Below, one piece after another: positions 47,500 to 55,646 of a DNA stretch of 64,000 nucleotides (positions are counted from its first letter, which is position 1; each line of letters starts with the position of its first letter). The translations under genes and the position numbers were made by a program. The notes under the pieces are model-generated. The model saw only the letters and a program-made list of their open reading frames with translations, was not told the origin of the DNA and searched no databases. The stretch comes from UBA1127 sp965116355. Lineage in GTDB: Bacteria > Chloroflexota > Dehalococcoidia > Lucifugimonadales > UBA1127. The stretch covers positions 1,054,001 to 1,118,000 of the forward strand of contig OZ220679.1 in NCBI GenBank assembly GCA_965116355.1, given 5' to 3'.

Positions 47500-48498
47500 A
47501 TGGCCCAGATGTACTACGAGAAGGATGCGGACCTCTCCCTGCTGGCGGGCAAGACCATCGGGATCATCGGCTACGGCAGCCAGGGACACGCCCACGCGCT
47601 GAACCTGAAGGACAGCGGCATGAACGTCATGGTGGGGCTGTACAAGGGCAGCAACTCCTGGAGCAAGGCTGAGGAGGCCGGGCTGCAGGTGGCGGAGGTC
47701 GCGGAGGTCGCGCAGAAGGCCGACGTCATGATGGTGCTGGTGCCGGACATGCGGCAGCGGGACGTCTACAACGAGTCCATCGCGCCGCATCTGAACCCGT
47801 CGAAGGCGCTGATGTTCGCGCACGGGTTCAGCATCCACTTCAAGATGATCGTGCCGCCGCCGGACGTGGACGTGATGATGATCGCGCCCAAGGCGCCGGG
47901 GCACCGGATGCGCGAGATTTTCACGCGGGGCATGGGCGTGCCCTCGCTGCTGGCCATCTATCAGGACGCGTCGGGCAACGCGCGCGATCTGGCGCTGGCG
48001 TACGGCGCCGGCGTCGGCTCGGGCCGTGCCGGCATCCTGGAGACGACGTTCAAGGAGGAGACGGAGACGGACCTCTTTGGCGAGCAGTCCGTGCTGTGCG
48101 GCGGGATCACGTCCCTCATCAAGACCGCGTTTGAGACGCTGGTGGAGGCCGGGTACCAGCCCGAGGTGGCGTACTTCGAGTGCATGCACGAGGTGAAGCT
48201 CATCGTCGACCTGCTGTATCAGGGCGGCATGGCGTACATGCGCTACTCGGTCAGCGACACTGCCGAGTACGGCGACTACAGCCGCGGGCCGCGGGTGGTG
48301 GACGAGCACGTGCGGGAGACGATGCAGAACGTGCTGAAGGAGATCCAGAGCGGCGAGTTCGCGCGCGAGTGGATCGCGGAGAACGACGAGGGGCTGCAGC
48401 GGTTCAGGACATCCCGGCAGGAGGCGGCGGAGCACCCCATCGAGAAGGTGGGCAAGGAGCTCCGCGACATGATGCCGTGGCTGCAGCAGACCATTTAG
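47500..48498 (+). CDS. ilvC: ketol-acid reductoisomerase (class I)
   Basis: NADPH-dependent enzyme that isomerises and reduces acetolactate or acetohydroxybutyrate to the dihydroxy acid. At 332 residues it is the short class I form. The Rossmann motif is G-Y-G-S-Q-G-H-A (25-31), and the cofactor loop G-L-Y-K-G-S-N-S-W carries the serines typical of NADPH preference. The knotted helical C-terminal domain has metal-site signatures such as D-L-F-G-E-Q and C-M-H-E-V-K. GGAAGGGGAA precedes ATG 47500. Confidence 0.97.
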   Translation: MAQMYYEKDADLSLLAGKTIGIIGYGSQGHAHALNLKDSGMNVMVGLYKGSNSWSKAEEAGLQVAEVAEVAQKADVMMVLVPDMRQRDVYNESIAPHLNPSKALMFAHGFSIHFKMIVPPPDVDVMMIAPKAPGHRMREIFTRGMGVPSLLAIYQDASGNARDLALAYGAGVGSGRAGILETTFKEETETDLFGEQSVLCGGITSLIKTAFETLVEAGYQPEVAYFECMHEVKLIVDLLYQGGMAYMRYSVSDTAEYGDYSRGPRVVDEHVRETMQNVLKEIQSGEFAREWIAENDEGLQRFRTSRQEAAEHPIEKVGKELRDMMPWLQQTI

Positions 48499-48551
48499 AC
48501 GCCGAAAACAGGAGCAGCGGTATGTGCAATAAGGAGGGAACCGGCGTAGTT

Positions 48552-48576
48552 CCCGTCCCGATGGCATCGGGGCGGG
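48552..48576 (+). terminator. hairpin between ilvC and leuA, possible attenuator or processing site
   Basis: CCCGTCCCGAT (48552-48562) pairs with ATCGGGGCGGG (48566-48576) over a GGC loop, with one G-U pair. The preceding AAGGAGGGAACCGGCG faintly resembles a T-box sequence, but only about 32 nt separate it from ilvC, too few for stem I. Its effect on leuA is unknown. Confidence 0.45.
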
Positions 48577-48673
48577 TCTGCGCATTCCTTCCCGCCCCCA
48601 GGGGCGGACGTCCTCTGTCATAGGAGCCCGATCGATACGAAACAACCGACAGAGACCGAAGAAGGAAACAGCC

Positions 48674-50245
48674 ATGACTACGGAGAGCAACGTCAAAGAC
48701 CAGGACCGAGTGCGTATCTTCGATACGACGCTCCGGGACGGGGAGCAGGCGGCCGGCGCGGCCATGACGCCCGACGAGAAGCTGGAGATCGCCAAGCAGC
48801 TGGAGCGGCTGGGCGTCGACATCATCGAGGCGGGATTTGCGGCGTCGTCGCCGGGCGACATGGAGGCCATCAAGTCCATCGCCCGCGAGGTGAGGGAATC
48901 GACGGTGTGCTCGCTGGCGCGCGCCAACCCGGACGACATCGATGCGGCGTGGGAGGCGATCAGGGAGGCGGCGCACCCGCGCATCCACACCTTCATCTCC
49001 GCCTCCGACGTGCACATGCAGCACCAGCTGCACAAGAACAGGGAAGAGGTCCTCGAGATGGCCGTCGCGGCGGTGAGCCGGGCCAAGGGCTACTGCGAGG
49101 ACGTGGAGTTCTCGCCGATGGACGCCACGCGCTCCGATCCCGAATTCCTGTACGCCATCATCAAAGCGGCCATCGATGCCGGCGCCACCACCATCAACAT
49201 TCCGGACACGGTGGGGTACGCCATCCCTGAGGAGTTCGGGGAGCTGATCCGCAGCATCCGGGAGAACGTGGAGAACATCGACAGAGCGATCATCAGCGTG
49301 CACTGCCACAACGACCTGGGGCAGGCGGTCGCCAACAGCCTCGCCGCGGTGAAGGCCGGCGCCCGGCAGGTGGAAGGGTGCATCAACGGCATCGGAGAGC
49401 GGGCGGGGAACACGGCCCTGGAAGAAGTCATCATGAGCATCCGCACCCGCCAGCAGTACTTCGAGACCACGGTGGGCGTGGACACCACGCAGATCTACCC
49501 GACGAGCCGCATGGTGAGCGAGGTCACCAACTTCCCCGTGCAGCCAAACAAGGCCATCGTCGGCCTCAACTCCTTCCGGCACGCCTCGGGCATCCACCAG
49601 GACGGCGTCATCAAGAACAAGACGACGTACGAGATCATGGACCCGAAGACCGTCGGGTGGACGGGCGAGAGCCTGGTGCTGGCGAAACTGAGCGGCCGGG
49701 CCGGGCTGCGCGCGCGGCTGGAGGAGCTGGGCTACGACCTCGACAGGGACGAGCTCGACCGCGTCTTCGCCGCCTTCAAGGAGCTGGCGGACAAGAAGCG
49801 CGAGGTGACCGACCGCGACCTGGAGGCGCTGATGGCGGAGGACCGGCGCGTCGAGGATGAGACGGGCTATCGCGTCGAGGAGGTGGCCATCGAGACGGGC
49901 TCGGGCCGCATCCCCACCGCCACCATCACGATGACGACACCGGACGGCACGCAGAAGACGGAGACCACGGAGGGCAACGGGCCGGTGGACGCCGTCTGCA
50001 AGGCCGTCGTCGCGGTCATCGGCGTGCGGCCGCGATTGGAAGACTACACGGTACGCGCCATCACCGGCGGGCTGGACGCCGTCGGCGATGTGACGGTGCG
50101 GCTGCGGCACGAGAACCGCATCTACAGCGGCCGCGCGGCGGACACGGACATCCTGGTTGCCAGCGCGAAGGCGTACACCAACGCGATGAACCGGCTGCTG
50201 GCGCTGGACGGCACGGAACCCATGGACAAGATGCCCGGCGTGTAG
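48674..50245 (+). CDS. leuA: 2-isopropylmalate synthase
   Basis: First committed enzyme of leucine synthesis, condensing acetyl-CoA with 2-oxoisovalerate. The 523-residue protein has the TIM-barrel signature I-F-D-T-T-L-R-D-G-E-Q, the metal ligands in S-V-H-C-H-N-D-L-G, N-G-I-G-E-R-A-G-N, H-A-S-G-I-H-Q-D-G-V, and a C-terminal LeuA regulatory domain (from about 370) for leucine feedback. It is the last gene of the T-box operon; its leucine role fits the Leu specifier. Start ATG follows GAAGGAAACAGCC. Confidence 0.96.
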   Translation: MTTESNVKDQDRVRIFDTTLRDGEQAAGAAMTPDEKLEIAKQLERLGVDIIEAGFAASSPGDMEAIKSIAREVRESTVCSLARANPDDIDAAWEAIREAAHPRIHTFISASDVHMQHQLHKNREEVLEMAVAAVSRAKGYCEDVEFSPMDATRSDPEFLYAIIKAAIDAGATTINIPDTVGYAIPEEFGELIRSIRENVENIDRAIISVHCHNDLGQAVANSLAAVKAGARQVEGCINGIGERAGNTALEEVIMSIRTRQQYFETTVGVDTTQIYPTSRMVSEVTNFPVQPNKAIVGLNSFRHASGIHQDGVIKNKTTYEIMDPKTVGWTGESLVLAKLSGRAGLRARLEELGYDLDRDELDRVFAAFKELADKKREVTDRDLEALMAEDRRVEDETGYRVEEVAIETGSGRIPTATITMTTPDGTQKTETTEGNGPVDAVCKAVVAVIGVRPRLEDYTVRAITGGLDAVGDVTVRLRHENRIYSGRAADTDILVASAKAYTNAMNRLLALDGTEPMDKMPGV

Positions 50246-50276
50246 GCGTCGGACTCGCAAAAACTCGTGAGATCAC

Positions 50277-50306
50277 GGCACCCCGGGCGGTTGCGCCAGG
50301 GGTGCC
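50277..50306 (+). terminator. hairpin after leuA, probable operon terminator
   Basis: GGCACCCC (50277-50284) pairs with GGGGTGCC (50299-50306); the following AGTGCGTTT is only partly T-rich. Confidence 0.6.
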
Positions 50307-50449
50307 AGTGCGTTTCTGGGCGGGAGATCCGACGTTCCTTCCCTTGCCAAGTTTCGTACCTGCAATGCTAGTCATCCTTGCCATAAGCGTGTAGAATCTG
50401 GGAGGCCCAAATCCATTCGGACGATCTTTTGGGGGGAGAAGGGGACAGC

Positions 50450-51736
50450 ATGATTTCTTATGAAGAGAACATGGAACTTATGCGAGTCGGGCCCGGCACG
50501 CTGATGGGCGAGCTGATGCGCCGCTACTGGATGCCCGTCGCGGCGGCGGCTGAACTTGACGACAACCCGATCAAGCAGATGCGGCTGATGGGCGAGGACC
50601 TGGTACTGTACAAGGCTAAGGACGGCAACTATGGGATGGTGGACCTGCACTGCCCGCACCGCCGCGCCGACCTCTCGTACGGCATCCAGGACCAGAACGG
50701 CCTTCGCTGCAACTACCACGGCTGGCTCTTCGACCACACGGGCGCCTGCCTGGAGCAACCCTTCGAGGAGGTCGCGTACCCGGACGCGCGATTCAAGGAC
50801 CGGATCAAGATCAAGGCGTACCCGGTCGAGGAGAAGGCCGGGATGCTCTGGGTCTACATGGGCCCCGGGCCGACGCCGCTGGTTCCGGACTACGACCGCT
50901 TCTACGACAAGGGCTACAAGCAGGTGGTCTACACGGAGATCCCCTGCAATTGGTTCCAGTGCCAGGAGAACAGCATCGACCCGGTGCACGTCGAGTGGCT
51001 GCACGGCCGCTGGTCGCGGGTGCTGGGCGTGGGCCGCGGGCCGGAACCGAAGGCGCACATCAAGGTCGGCTTCGACGAGTTCGACCACGGCATCGTCTAC
51101 CGCCGCGTGTCCGAGGACACCAATGAAGAGCACGAGATGTGGACGGTGGGCCGCGTTTGCCTGTGGCCCAACGCGCTGTACGTCGGCCACTTCGAGTGGC
51201 GGGTGCCCATCGACGACGAGAACACACTGAGTGTGGCGTGGTTCAACGTACCCGTCCCCGGCGACGCGCCCTTCGAGCAGGAGCGCATTCACTACTGGAC
51301 CTCCCCGCTGACGGACGAGGTCACGGGCCGGTGGATCGACACGCACGTGATGAACCAGGACTTCATCGCGTGGGTGGGCCAGGGCGCCCTCGCCGACCGG
51401 ACACAGGAGCACCTTGGCGGCAGCGACCAGGGCATCATCATGATGCGCCGGCGCATGCTGGAGGAGGCGCGCGTAGTGGCCGACGGCGGCGAGCCGAAGT
51501 GCGTCTACAGGGACCCGGAGGCGAACCAGAAGCTGTACCTGCCGCGCCAGGGCCGCAACCGTGAAGACCAGGCGATCCCGCCGGGGCTTCGCGGCATCAG
51601 GGACCCCAACAAGGCGCCTCGGAACGTCCACCTTGCCCGGCAGCCGCAGTGGATCCTGGACGAGATGGACGGCATCTGGGAGGAGCGCCTCAAGGCGACG
51701 GGCAGCTACGCGCCTGTCGAGGCGGAAGTAGAGTAG
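50450..51736 (+). CDS. Rieske non-heme iron oxygenase, alpha subunit, copy D
   Basis: A 428-residue terminal oxygenase of the same family as copies A-C but clearly more distant. Rieske ligands are C68-P-H70 and C87-N-Y-H90; the catalytic iron site is D177-P-V-H180 ... H185 in S-I-D-P-V-H-V-E-W-L-H. ATG 50450 follows GAAGGGG; the frame opens 21 nt earlier without a good site. It is transcribed on its own between leuA and rpsF, followed by a hairpin at 51792-51818. No reductase nearby; substrate unknown. Confidence 0.92.
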   Translation: MISYEENMELMRVGPGTLMGELMRRYWMPVAAAAELDDNPIKQMRLMGEDLVLYKAKDGNYGMVDLHCPHRRADLSYGIQDQNGLRCNYHGWLFDHTGACLEQPFEEVAYPDARFKDRIKIKAYPVEEKAGMLWVYMGPGPTPLVPDYDRFYDKGYKQVVYTEIPCNWFQCQENSIDPVHVEWLHGRWSRVLGVGRGPEPKAHIKVGFDEFDHGIVYRRVSEDTNEEHEMWTVGRVCLWPNALYVGHFEWRVPIDDENTLSVAWFNVPVPGDAPFEQERIHYWTSPLTDEVTGRWIDTHVMNQDFIAWVGQGALADRTQEHLGGSDQGIIMMRRRMLEEARVVADGGEPKCVYRDPEANQKLYLPRQGRNREDQAIPPGLRGIRDPNKAPRNVHLARQPQWILDEMDGIWEERLKATGSYAPVEAEVE

Positions 51737-51791
51737 GCATGGTTGGGGCTGCCGGCTGACGGCCCCGGATGAACAACAGGCACCGTCGCTG

Positions 51792-51818
51792 GGAGCGCCC
51801 GATTTGGTAGGGCGCTCC
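51792..51818 (+). terminator. hairpin after Rieske copy D, overlapping the rpsF promoter
   Basis: GGAGCGCCC (51792-51800) pairs with GGGCGCTCC (51810-51818), loop 9 nt. The loop holds the -35 region of the next promoter, so termination and initiation signals share this stretch. Confidence 0.55.
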
Positions 51819-51833
51819 TAGCTGTGCTATACT
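51804..51833 (+). promoter_or_regulatory. promoter of rpsF-ssb-rpsR
   Basis: -35 TTGGTA (51804-51809), 18-bp spacer, -10 TATACT (51828-51833) with TG extension (TGCTATACT). Confidence 0.68.
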
Positions 51834-51889
51834 ATCCGATGCAAATTTGAGAAGACCGCTCATGTTCTTTTGGGCGGCAGGAAAGTGGA

Positions 51890-52186
51890 TTGGCGAACCC
51901 AAGAGACTATGAGCTTGTCGTTGTCTTAAGCCCGGCCCTGGACCAGGAAGAGGTCGATGGAACCATGGGACGCATCCACGGGATTATCACCGGGGCGGGC
52001 GGCGAGCTGACCAACCAGGAGAACTGGGGCATGCGGCGCCTGGCGTACCCAATCCAGGACTACACAGAGGGGAACTACTTCCTCACCCAGTTCACGACGG
52101 ACCCGGACCAGACGCGGCCTTTGGAGAACGCCCTCGGCCTGTCCGAGGATATCCTGCGGCACTTGCTGGTGCGCATCGAGAGCTAG
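51890..52186 (+). CDS. rpsF: 30S ribosomal protein S6
   Basis: A 98-residue ribosomal protein that binds the central domain of 16S rRNA together with S18. It starts R-D-Y-E-L-V-V-V-L-S-P and contains the typical W-G-M-R-R-L-A-Y-P-I and Y-F-L-T-Q-F segments. The start is TTG 51890, after AGGAAAGTGGA; no ATG fits the conserved start. First gene of the conserved rpsF-ssb-rpsR unit. Confidence 0.96.
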   Translation: MANPRDYELVVVLSPALDQEEVDGTMGRIHGIITGAGGELTNQENWGMRRLAYPIQDYTEGNYFLTQFTTDPDQTRPLENALGLSEDILRHLLVRIES

Positions 52187-52224
52187 GATGTCACACACCT
52201 TGCCGGAACGGAGGCGGGGCAACC

Positions 52225-52653
52225 ATGGTCACCATGAACAAGATCACCATTATCGGCCACCTGGGCCGCGACCCGGAGATGCGGTATACGCCGCAGGGCA
52301 CGGCGGTGACGGACTTCTCCGTCGCCACCTCGCGCAGATACACGGACGGCAGCGGCGAGCGACGGGAGGAGACCGACTGGTTCCGTGTCAGCGCGTGGCG
52401 GCAACTGGCGGAGCTCTGCAACCAGTATTTGCAGAAAGGCAGCCTGGTATACGTGGAGGGTCGGCTGCACGTCCGGCAATATGAGGCCAACGACGGCACC
52501 ATGCGTTTCTCGAGCGAAGTCACGGCCAATGACGTTCGCTTTCTCAACCGGCCCGACCGGGACGGCGAGGGCTTCTCCGGCGGGAGCTTCAGCGGGCAGT
52601 CAGGCGGAGGATTCGGTGGCGGACCGACGGAGCCGGACGACCTGCCCTTCTAG
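52225..52653 (+). CDS. ssb: single-stranded DNA-binding protein
   Basis: A 142-residue SSB. OB-fold (about 4-108) with N-K-I-T-I-I-G-H-L-G-R-D-P-E-M-R-Y and W-F-R-V-S-A-W; then a Gly/Ser-rich flexible tail and the acidic tip E-P-D-D-L-P-F that recruits partner proteins. It lies between rpsF and rpsR as in most bacteria. ATG 52225 or 52234; both fit the GGAGGCGGGG site. Confidence 0.97.
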   Translation: MVTMNKITIIGHLGRDPEMRYTPQGTAVTDFSVATSRRYTDGSGERREETDWFRVSAWRQLAELCNQYLQKGSLVYVEGRLHVRQYEANDGTMRFSSEVTANDVRFLNRPDRDGEGFSGGSFSGQSGGGFGGGPTEPDDLPF

Positions 52654-52694
52654 TACTCGGGGCACCAAGAGCATCGTGGAGGACCATTAGCGAT

Positions 52695-53099
52695 ATGACG
52701 ACAACTGGAGAGCAGAGCACGGCGCCGGCTGCGCCGGCACAGGCGCCATCGGGGGCGCCGAGCGGCGCGCCGCCAGGCGCACGGCCGGGCGGCGGGCCAT
52801 CGGGGCCTCGGCCCGGCGGGGGTCCGCGCGGACGATCAGGCGGGCGAGGACGCCGCTTCTACCCCCCGCGCCGGCGCGTATGTGCGTTCTGCGTGGAGAA
52901 GCGGACCGTCATCGACTACAAGAACGTGGGGATGCTGCGCCGGTACATCACGGAGCGGGCACGCATCAGCCCCCGCAGGCGGACGGGCACGTGCGCGCGG
53001 CACCAGCGCATCCTCTCGGAAGCCATCAAGCGGGCGCGGCACATCGCGCTGCTGCCGTACACGCCGGAGCACGTCCGGGTGACGGGCTGGCACGGCTAG
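52695..53099 (+). CDS. rpsR: 30S ribosomal protein S18 with long N-terminal extension
   Basis: A 134-residue S18; the conserved part (about residue 54 on) is standard, with C-A-F-C and later C-A-R-H suggesting the zinc-binding form, then R-R-Y-I-T-E-R-A-R-I and R-A-R-H-I-A-L-L-P-Y. The first 53 residues are a Pro/Gly/Ala/Arg-rich low-complexity extension not found in most S18 proteins (usual length 70-90). The ATG at 52695 is the only fitting start upstream of the conserved part with the frame open. Partner of S6 on 16S rRNA. Confidence 0.95.
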   Translation: MTTTGEQSTAPAAPAQAPSGAPSGAPPGARPGGGPSGPRPGGGPRGRSGGRGRRFYPPRRRVCAFCVEKRTVIDYKNVGMLRRYITERARISPRRRTGTCARHQRILSEAIKRARHIALLPYTPEHVRVTGWHG

Positions 53100-53159
53100 G
53101 TCCGGCGCCGCCTGCAACCCTTCTGGCCGACTGAGCGTTTATAGTTCATATGACCCATT

Positions 53160-53183
53160 GCCCGCCGTAGCACTACGGCGGGC
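53160..53183 (+). terminator. hairpin after rpsR
   Basis: 10-bp stem GCCCGCCGTA (53160-53169) with TACGGCGGGC (53174-53183), loop GCAC. There is no T-run, so it may end transcription weakly or only protect the 3' end. Confidence 0.55.
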
Positions 53184-53222
53184 TGTCATGCAACAAGACC
53201 AAGGGACAGGACGCGACACGCA

Positions 53223-54290
53223 GTGGAAAGACAGCGGATCCTGGCGGCAAACCTGAGCCGGCGCAACCGCGGCGGCAACCTGGAACGGGACAAGCGACGG
53301 CAAAAGGTCGCCATCGCCATTGCGGTGGTAGTCGTGCTGCTGGTCATCGCCATCCCGATCTACGGGTGGGTGACCAGCTTCGTGCTGCCGCCGCGCGAGG
53401 TCATCGTCCGGGTCAACGACGTTGAATACGACATGGGCTACCTGGTCAAGCTCATGCGCATGGTGCAGCGGCAGACGGAGGCCGGCGGGCAGACCGTGAA
53501 CCTGGGCACCGTGCCCTTCCAGATGGTGCAGGACCTCGCGACCAACGAGCTCATCGTGCAGGGCGCGCAGCAGCGCGGGATCCTGGTGACGGAGGAGGAG
53601 CTCGACGCCGAGGTGCGGTCTCGCATACTCGGCACCATCGACGAGACTTCGTCGACGCCGGCGGAGATCGAGACGGAGTTCCAGGAGAGCTACCGGCAGT
53701 TCCTGAACCAGGTCCAGGTCACGGACGATGAGTACCGGGAGATCGTCGAGCGGGACCTGTACCGGATCAAGCTGGAGGAATTCGTAGGGGATACCATCCC
53801 AAGGGAGCAGGAGCACGTCCATCTCTACGCGATAGTCCTGCAGTCGCGGGAAGACGCCGAGGAGGCCCGCACGGACTTCGCACGGGGCTCTACCTTCTCG
53901 GAACTGGTGGAAGACTATCCGCAGGACGCCGAGACCCTGCGGCGCGAGGGCGAGATCGACTGGGTGCCCCGCGGCCTGCTGGAGGAGCCCGTCGCAGACC
54001 TGATCTTCGACGAGCTGCCGGTTGGCGAGCTCTCCGAGCCCATCCCGGACTTCGACGTGAACACGGGGCAGGAGTTCTTCCTCATCTACTACGTGCCGGA
54101 GCGGGAAGAGTCCCGCATGGTGTCCGACGAGAACTTCGAGATCCTGCGCTCGCAGGCCGTCTCCGAGTGGGTCATCGAGGAGCGGCGGCGGCAGGACGTG
54201 GTGACCGACTTCGACTCCAACCAGTATGCGTGGCTGGCCAAGAAGCTCCGGCTGACCACCACCATCCCCACACCCCAGCCGCAGCGGTAG
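53223..54290 (+). CDS. membrane-anchored PpiC/SurA-like foldase
   Basis: A 355-residue protein with a short basic N-terminus, one membrane helix (A-I-A-I-A-V-V-V-V-L-L-V-I-A-I-P-I-Y-G) at about 30-50 and an extracytoplasmic domain of the SurA/PrsA type: the N-terminal chaperone-like part (V-N-D-V-E-Y-D-M-G-Y, then L-I-V-Q-G-A-Q-Q-R-G-I) and a region resembling the parvulin rotamase domain (V-H-L-Y-A-I-V-L ... A-R-T-D-F-A-R-G-S-T-F-S-E-L ... G-E-I-D-W-V-P-R-G). It probably helps fold exported proteins. GTG 53223 has a weak ribosome binding site. The operon continues to hom 13 nt later. Confidence 0.82.
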   Translation: MERQRILAANLSRRNRGGNLERDKRRQKVAIAIAVVVVLLVIAIPIYGWVTSFVLPPREVIVRVNDVEYDMGYLVKLMRMVQRQTEAGGQTVNLGTVPFQMVQDLATNELIVQGAQQRGILVTEEELDAEVRSRILGTIDETSSTPAEIETEFQESYRQFLNQVQVTDDEYREIVERDLYRIKLEEFVGDTIPREQEHVHLYAIVLQSREDAEEARTDFARGSTFSELVEDYPQDAETLRREGEIDWVPRGLLEEPVADLIFDELPVGELSEPIPDFDVNTGQEFFLIYYVPEREESRMVSDENFEILRSQAVSEWVIEERRRQDVVTDFDSNQYAWLAKKLRLTTTIPTPQPQR

Positions 54291-54303
54291 CGGAGCCACC
54301 CGC

Positions 54304-55587
54304 ATGGCAGAGAAGCGTCCCCTCGGCGTGGGCCTGCTTGGCGTGGGCCTCATCGGCAGCCGCGTTGCCTCCTTGCTGCTGGACCCGGCGACCGCCAAGG
54401 CCTTTGGACGGCCCATCGAACTGCGAAAGGCCCTCGTGCGGCGGCTGGACGCGCCCCGCGACGCCGCGCTGCCGGAGGGCGTGCTCACCGGCGACTTCAC
54501 CGACGTGCTCGATGACGACGGCATCGACGTCGTCATCGAGGTGATGGGCGGCGAGCAGCCGGCGGCGGACTACCTCACGCGGCTGCTCTCGAAGGGGACG
54601 AGTGTCGTCACCGCCAACAAAGAGGCCGTATCCAAGCACGGCCCGGCGCTGCGGGCGGCGGCATGCGCGTCCGGCGCCCGCCTGCGGTACGAGGCGAGCG
54701 TCGGCGGAGGCATCCCCATCATCGGGCCGCTCCAGCACGACCTGCTGGCGAACGACATCAGCTCCGTGCGCGCCATCATCAACGGCACCACCAACTACAT
54801 CCTCACCAAGATGTCGCAGGAGGGGCTGGCATTCAGCGACGCGCTGGCGCAGGCGCAGGAGCTGGGCTACGCGGAGCCGGACCCGGCCAACGACATCGAG
54901 GGGCGGGATGCGGCGTTCAAGCTCGCCATCCTCGCGTCGCTGGCCTTTCATACGCCGGTGACGCCGGACCAGGTGCACTGCGAGGGCATCACGTCGCTGG
55001 AGGCGGACGACTTCCAGTACGCGCACGAGCTGGGCTACGAGATCAAGCTCCTGGCCATCGCCCAGCGCATCGACGGCGCCGTGCAGGCGCGCGTGCACCC
55101 GGCGCTGCTGCACCGGGAGACGATGCTGGCCAAGGTGGAGGGGGCCTTCAACGCCATCGAGGTGCAGGGCGACCTGGTGGGCCCCGTGGTATTCCACGGG
55201 CGCGGCGCCGGGCCATCACCGACGGCGAGCGCGATCATCGCCGACCTGCTGGCGTGCGCCAATGACACGGCAGTGGAGAGCGCTCGGGCTGGGCAGGCGC
55301 CGCTTCCGGTGCGGTCGATGCGGGAGCTGGAGACGCAGTACTACCTCCGTGTCAGCGCGGCGGACCAGCCGGGAGTACTGGCGCAGATCGCCCATGTCTT
55401 CGGCGACCACACCATCAGCCTCGCCTCCGTCATCCAGAAGGACGCGGACAACCTAGCGGGAACGGCGGACCTCGTCATCACGACGCACCCGGCGCTGGAG
55501 GCGGCCATGCAGGCGGCGCTGGCGGAGCTGCGGGAGCTGCCGACGGTGGCGGCGGTGCACAACCTGCTGCGCGTCGAGGCCTCGTAA
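54304..55587 (+). CDS. hom: homoserine dehydrogenase
   Basis: NAD(P)H-dependent enzyme that reduces aspartate semialdehyde to homoserine. The 427-residue protein has a Rossmann start G-L-L-G-V-G-L-I-G-S, T-A-N-K-E-A-V, A-S-V-G-G-G-I-P-I-I, the signature N-G-T-T-N-Y-I-L-T-K-M, the catalytic region G-Y-A-E-P-D-P-A-N-D-I-E-G-R-D-A-A, and a C-terminal ACT domain (about 345-427) for threonine feedback. It is followed by thrC, so the pair makes threonine from aspartate semialdehyde; homoserine kinase is not in the window. Confidence 0.97.
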   Translation: MAEKRPLGVGLLGVGLIGSRVASLLLDPATAKAFGRPIELRKALVRRLDAPRDAALPEGVLTGDFTDVLDDDGIDVVIEVMGGEQPAADYLTRLLSKGTSVVTANKEAVSKHGPALRAAACASGARLRYEASVGGGIPIIGPLQHDLLANDISSVRAIINGTTNYILTKMSQEGLAFSDALAQAQELGYAEPDPANDIEGRDAAFKLAILASLAFHTPVTPDQVHCEGITSLEADDFQYAHELGYEIKLLAIAQRIDGAVQARVHPALLHRETMLAKVEGAFNAIEVQGDLVGPVVFHGRGAGPSPTASAIIADLLACANDTAVESARAGQAPLPVRSMRELETQYYLRVSAADQPGVLAQIAHVFGDHTISLASVIQKDADNLAGTADLVITTHPALEAAMQAALAELRELPTVAAVHNLLRVEAS

Positions 55588-55646
55588 CCCCTGTTCAGAT
55601 ACGCGGCCAAGGGTTATCCTGTCACCAGCGCAATGCGGAGCATTCG

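Noticed and set aside
48530..48576. Second T-box upstream of leuA
   Set aside because: There is a weak AAGGAGGGAACCGGCG resemblance and a hairpin, but only about 32 nt after ilvC, no stem I and no specifier loop.
48522..48623. 33-residue leader peptide for leuA attenuation
   Set aside because: It has only two scattered Leu codons and no control-codon run; it is more likely chance.
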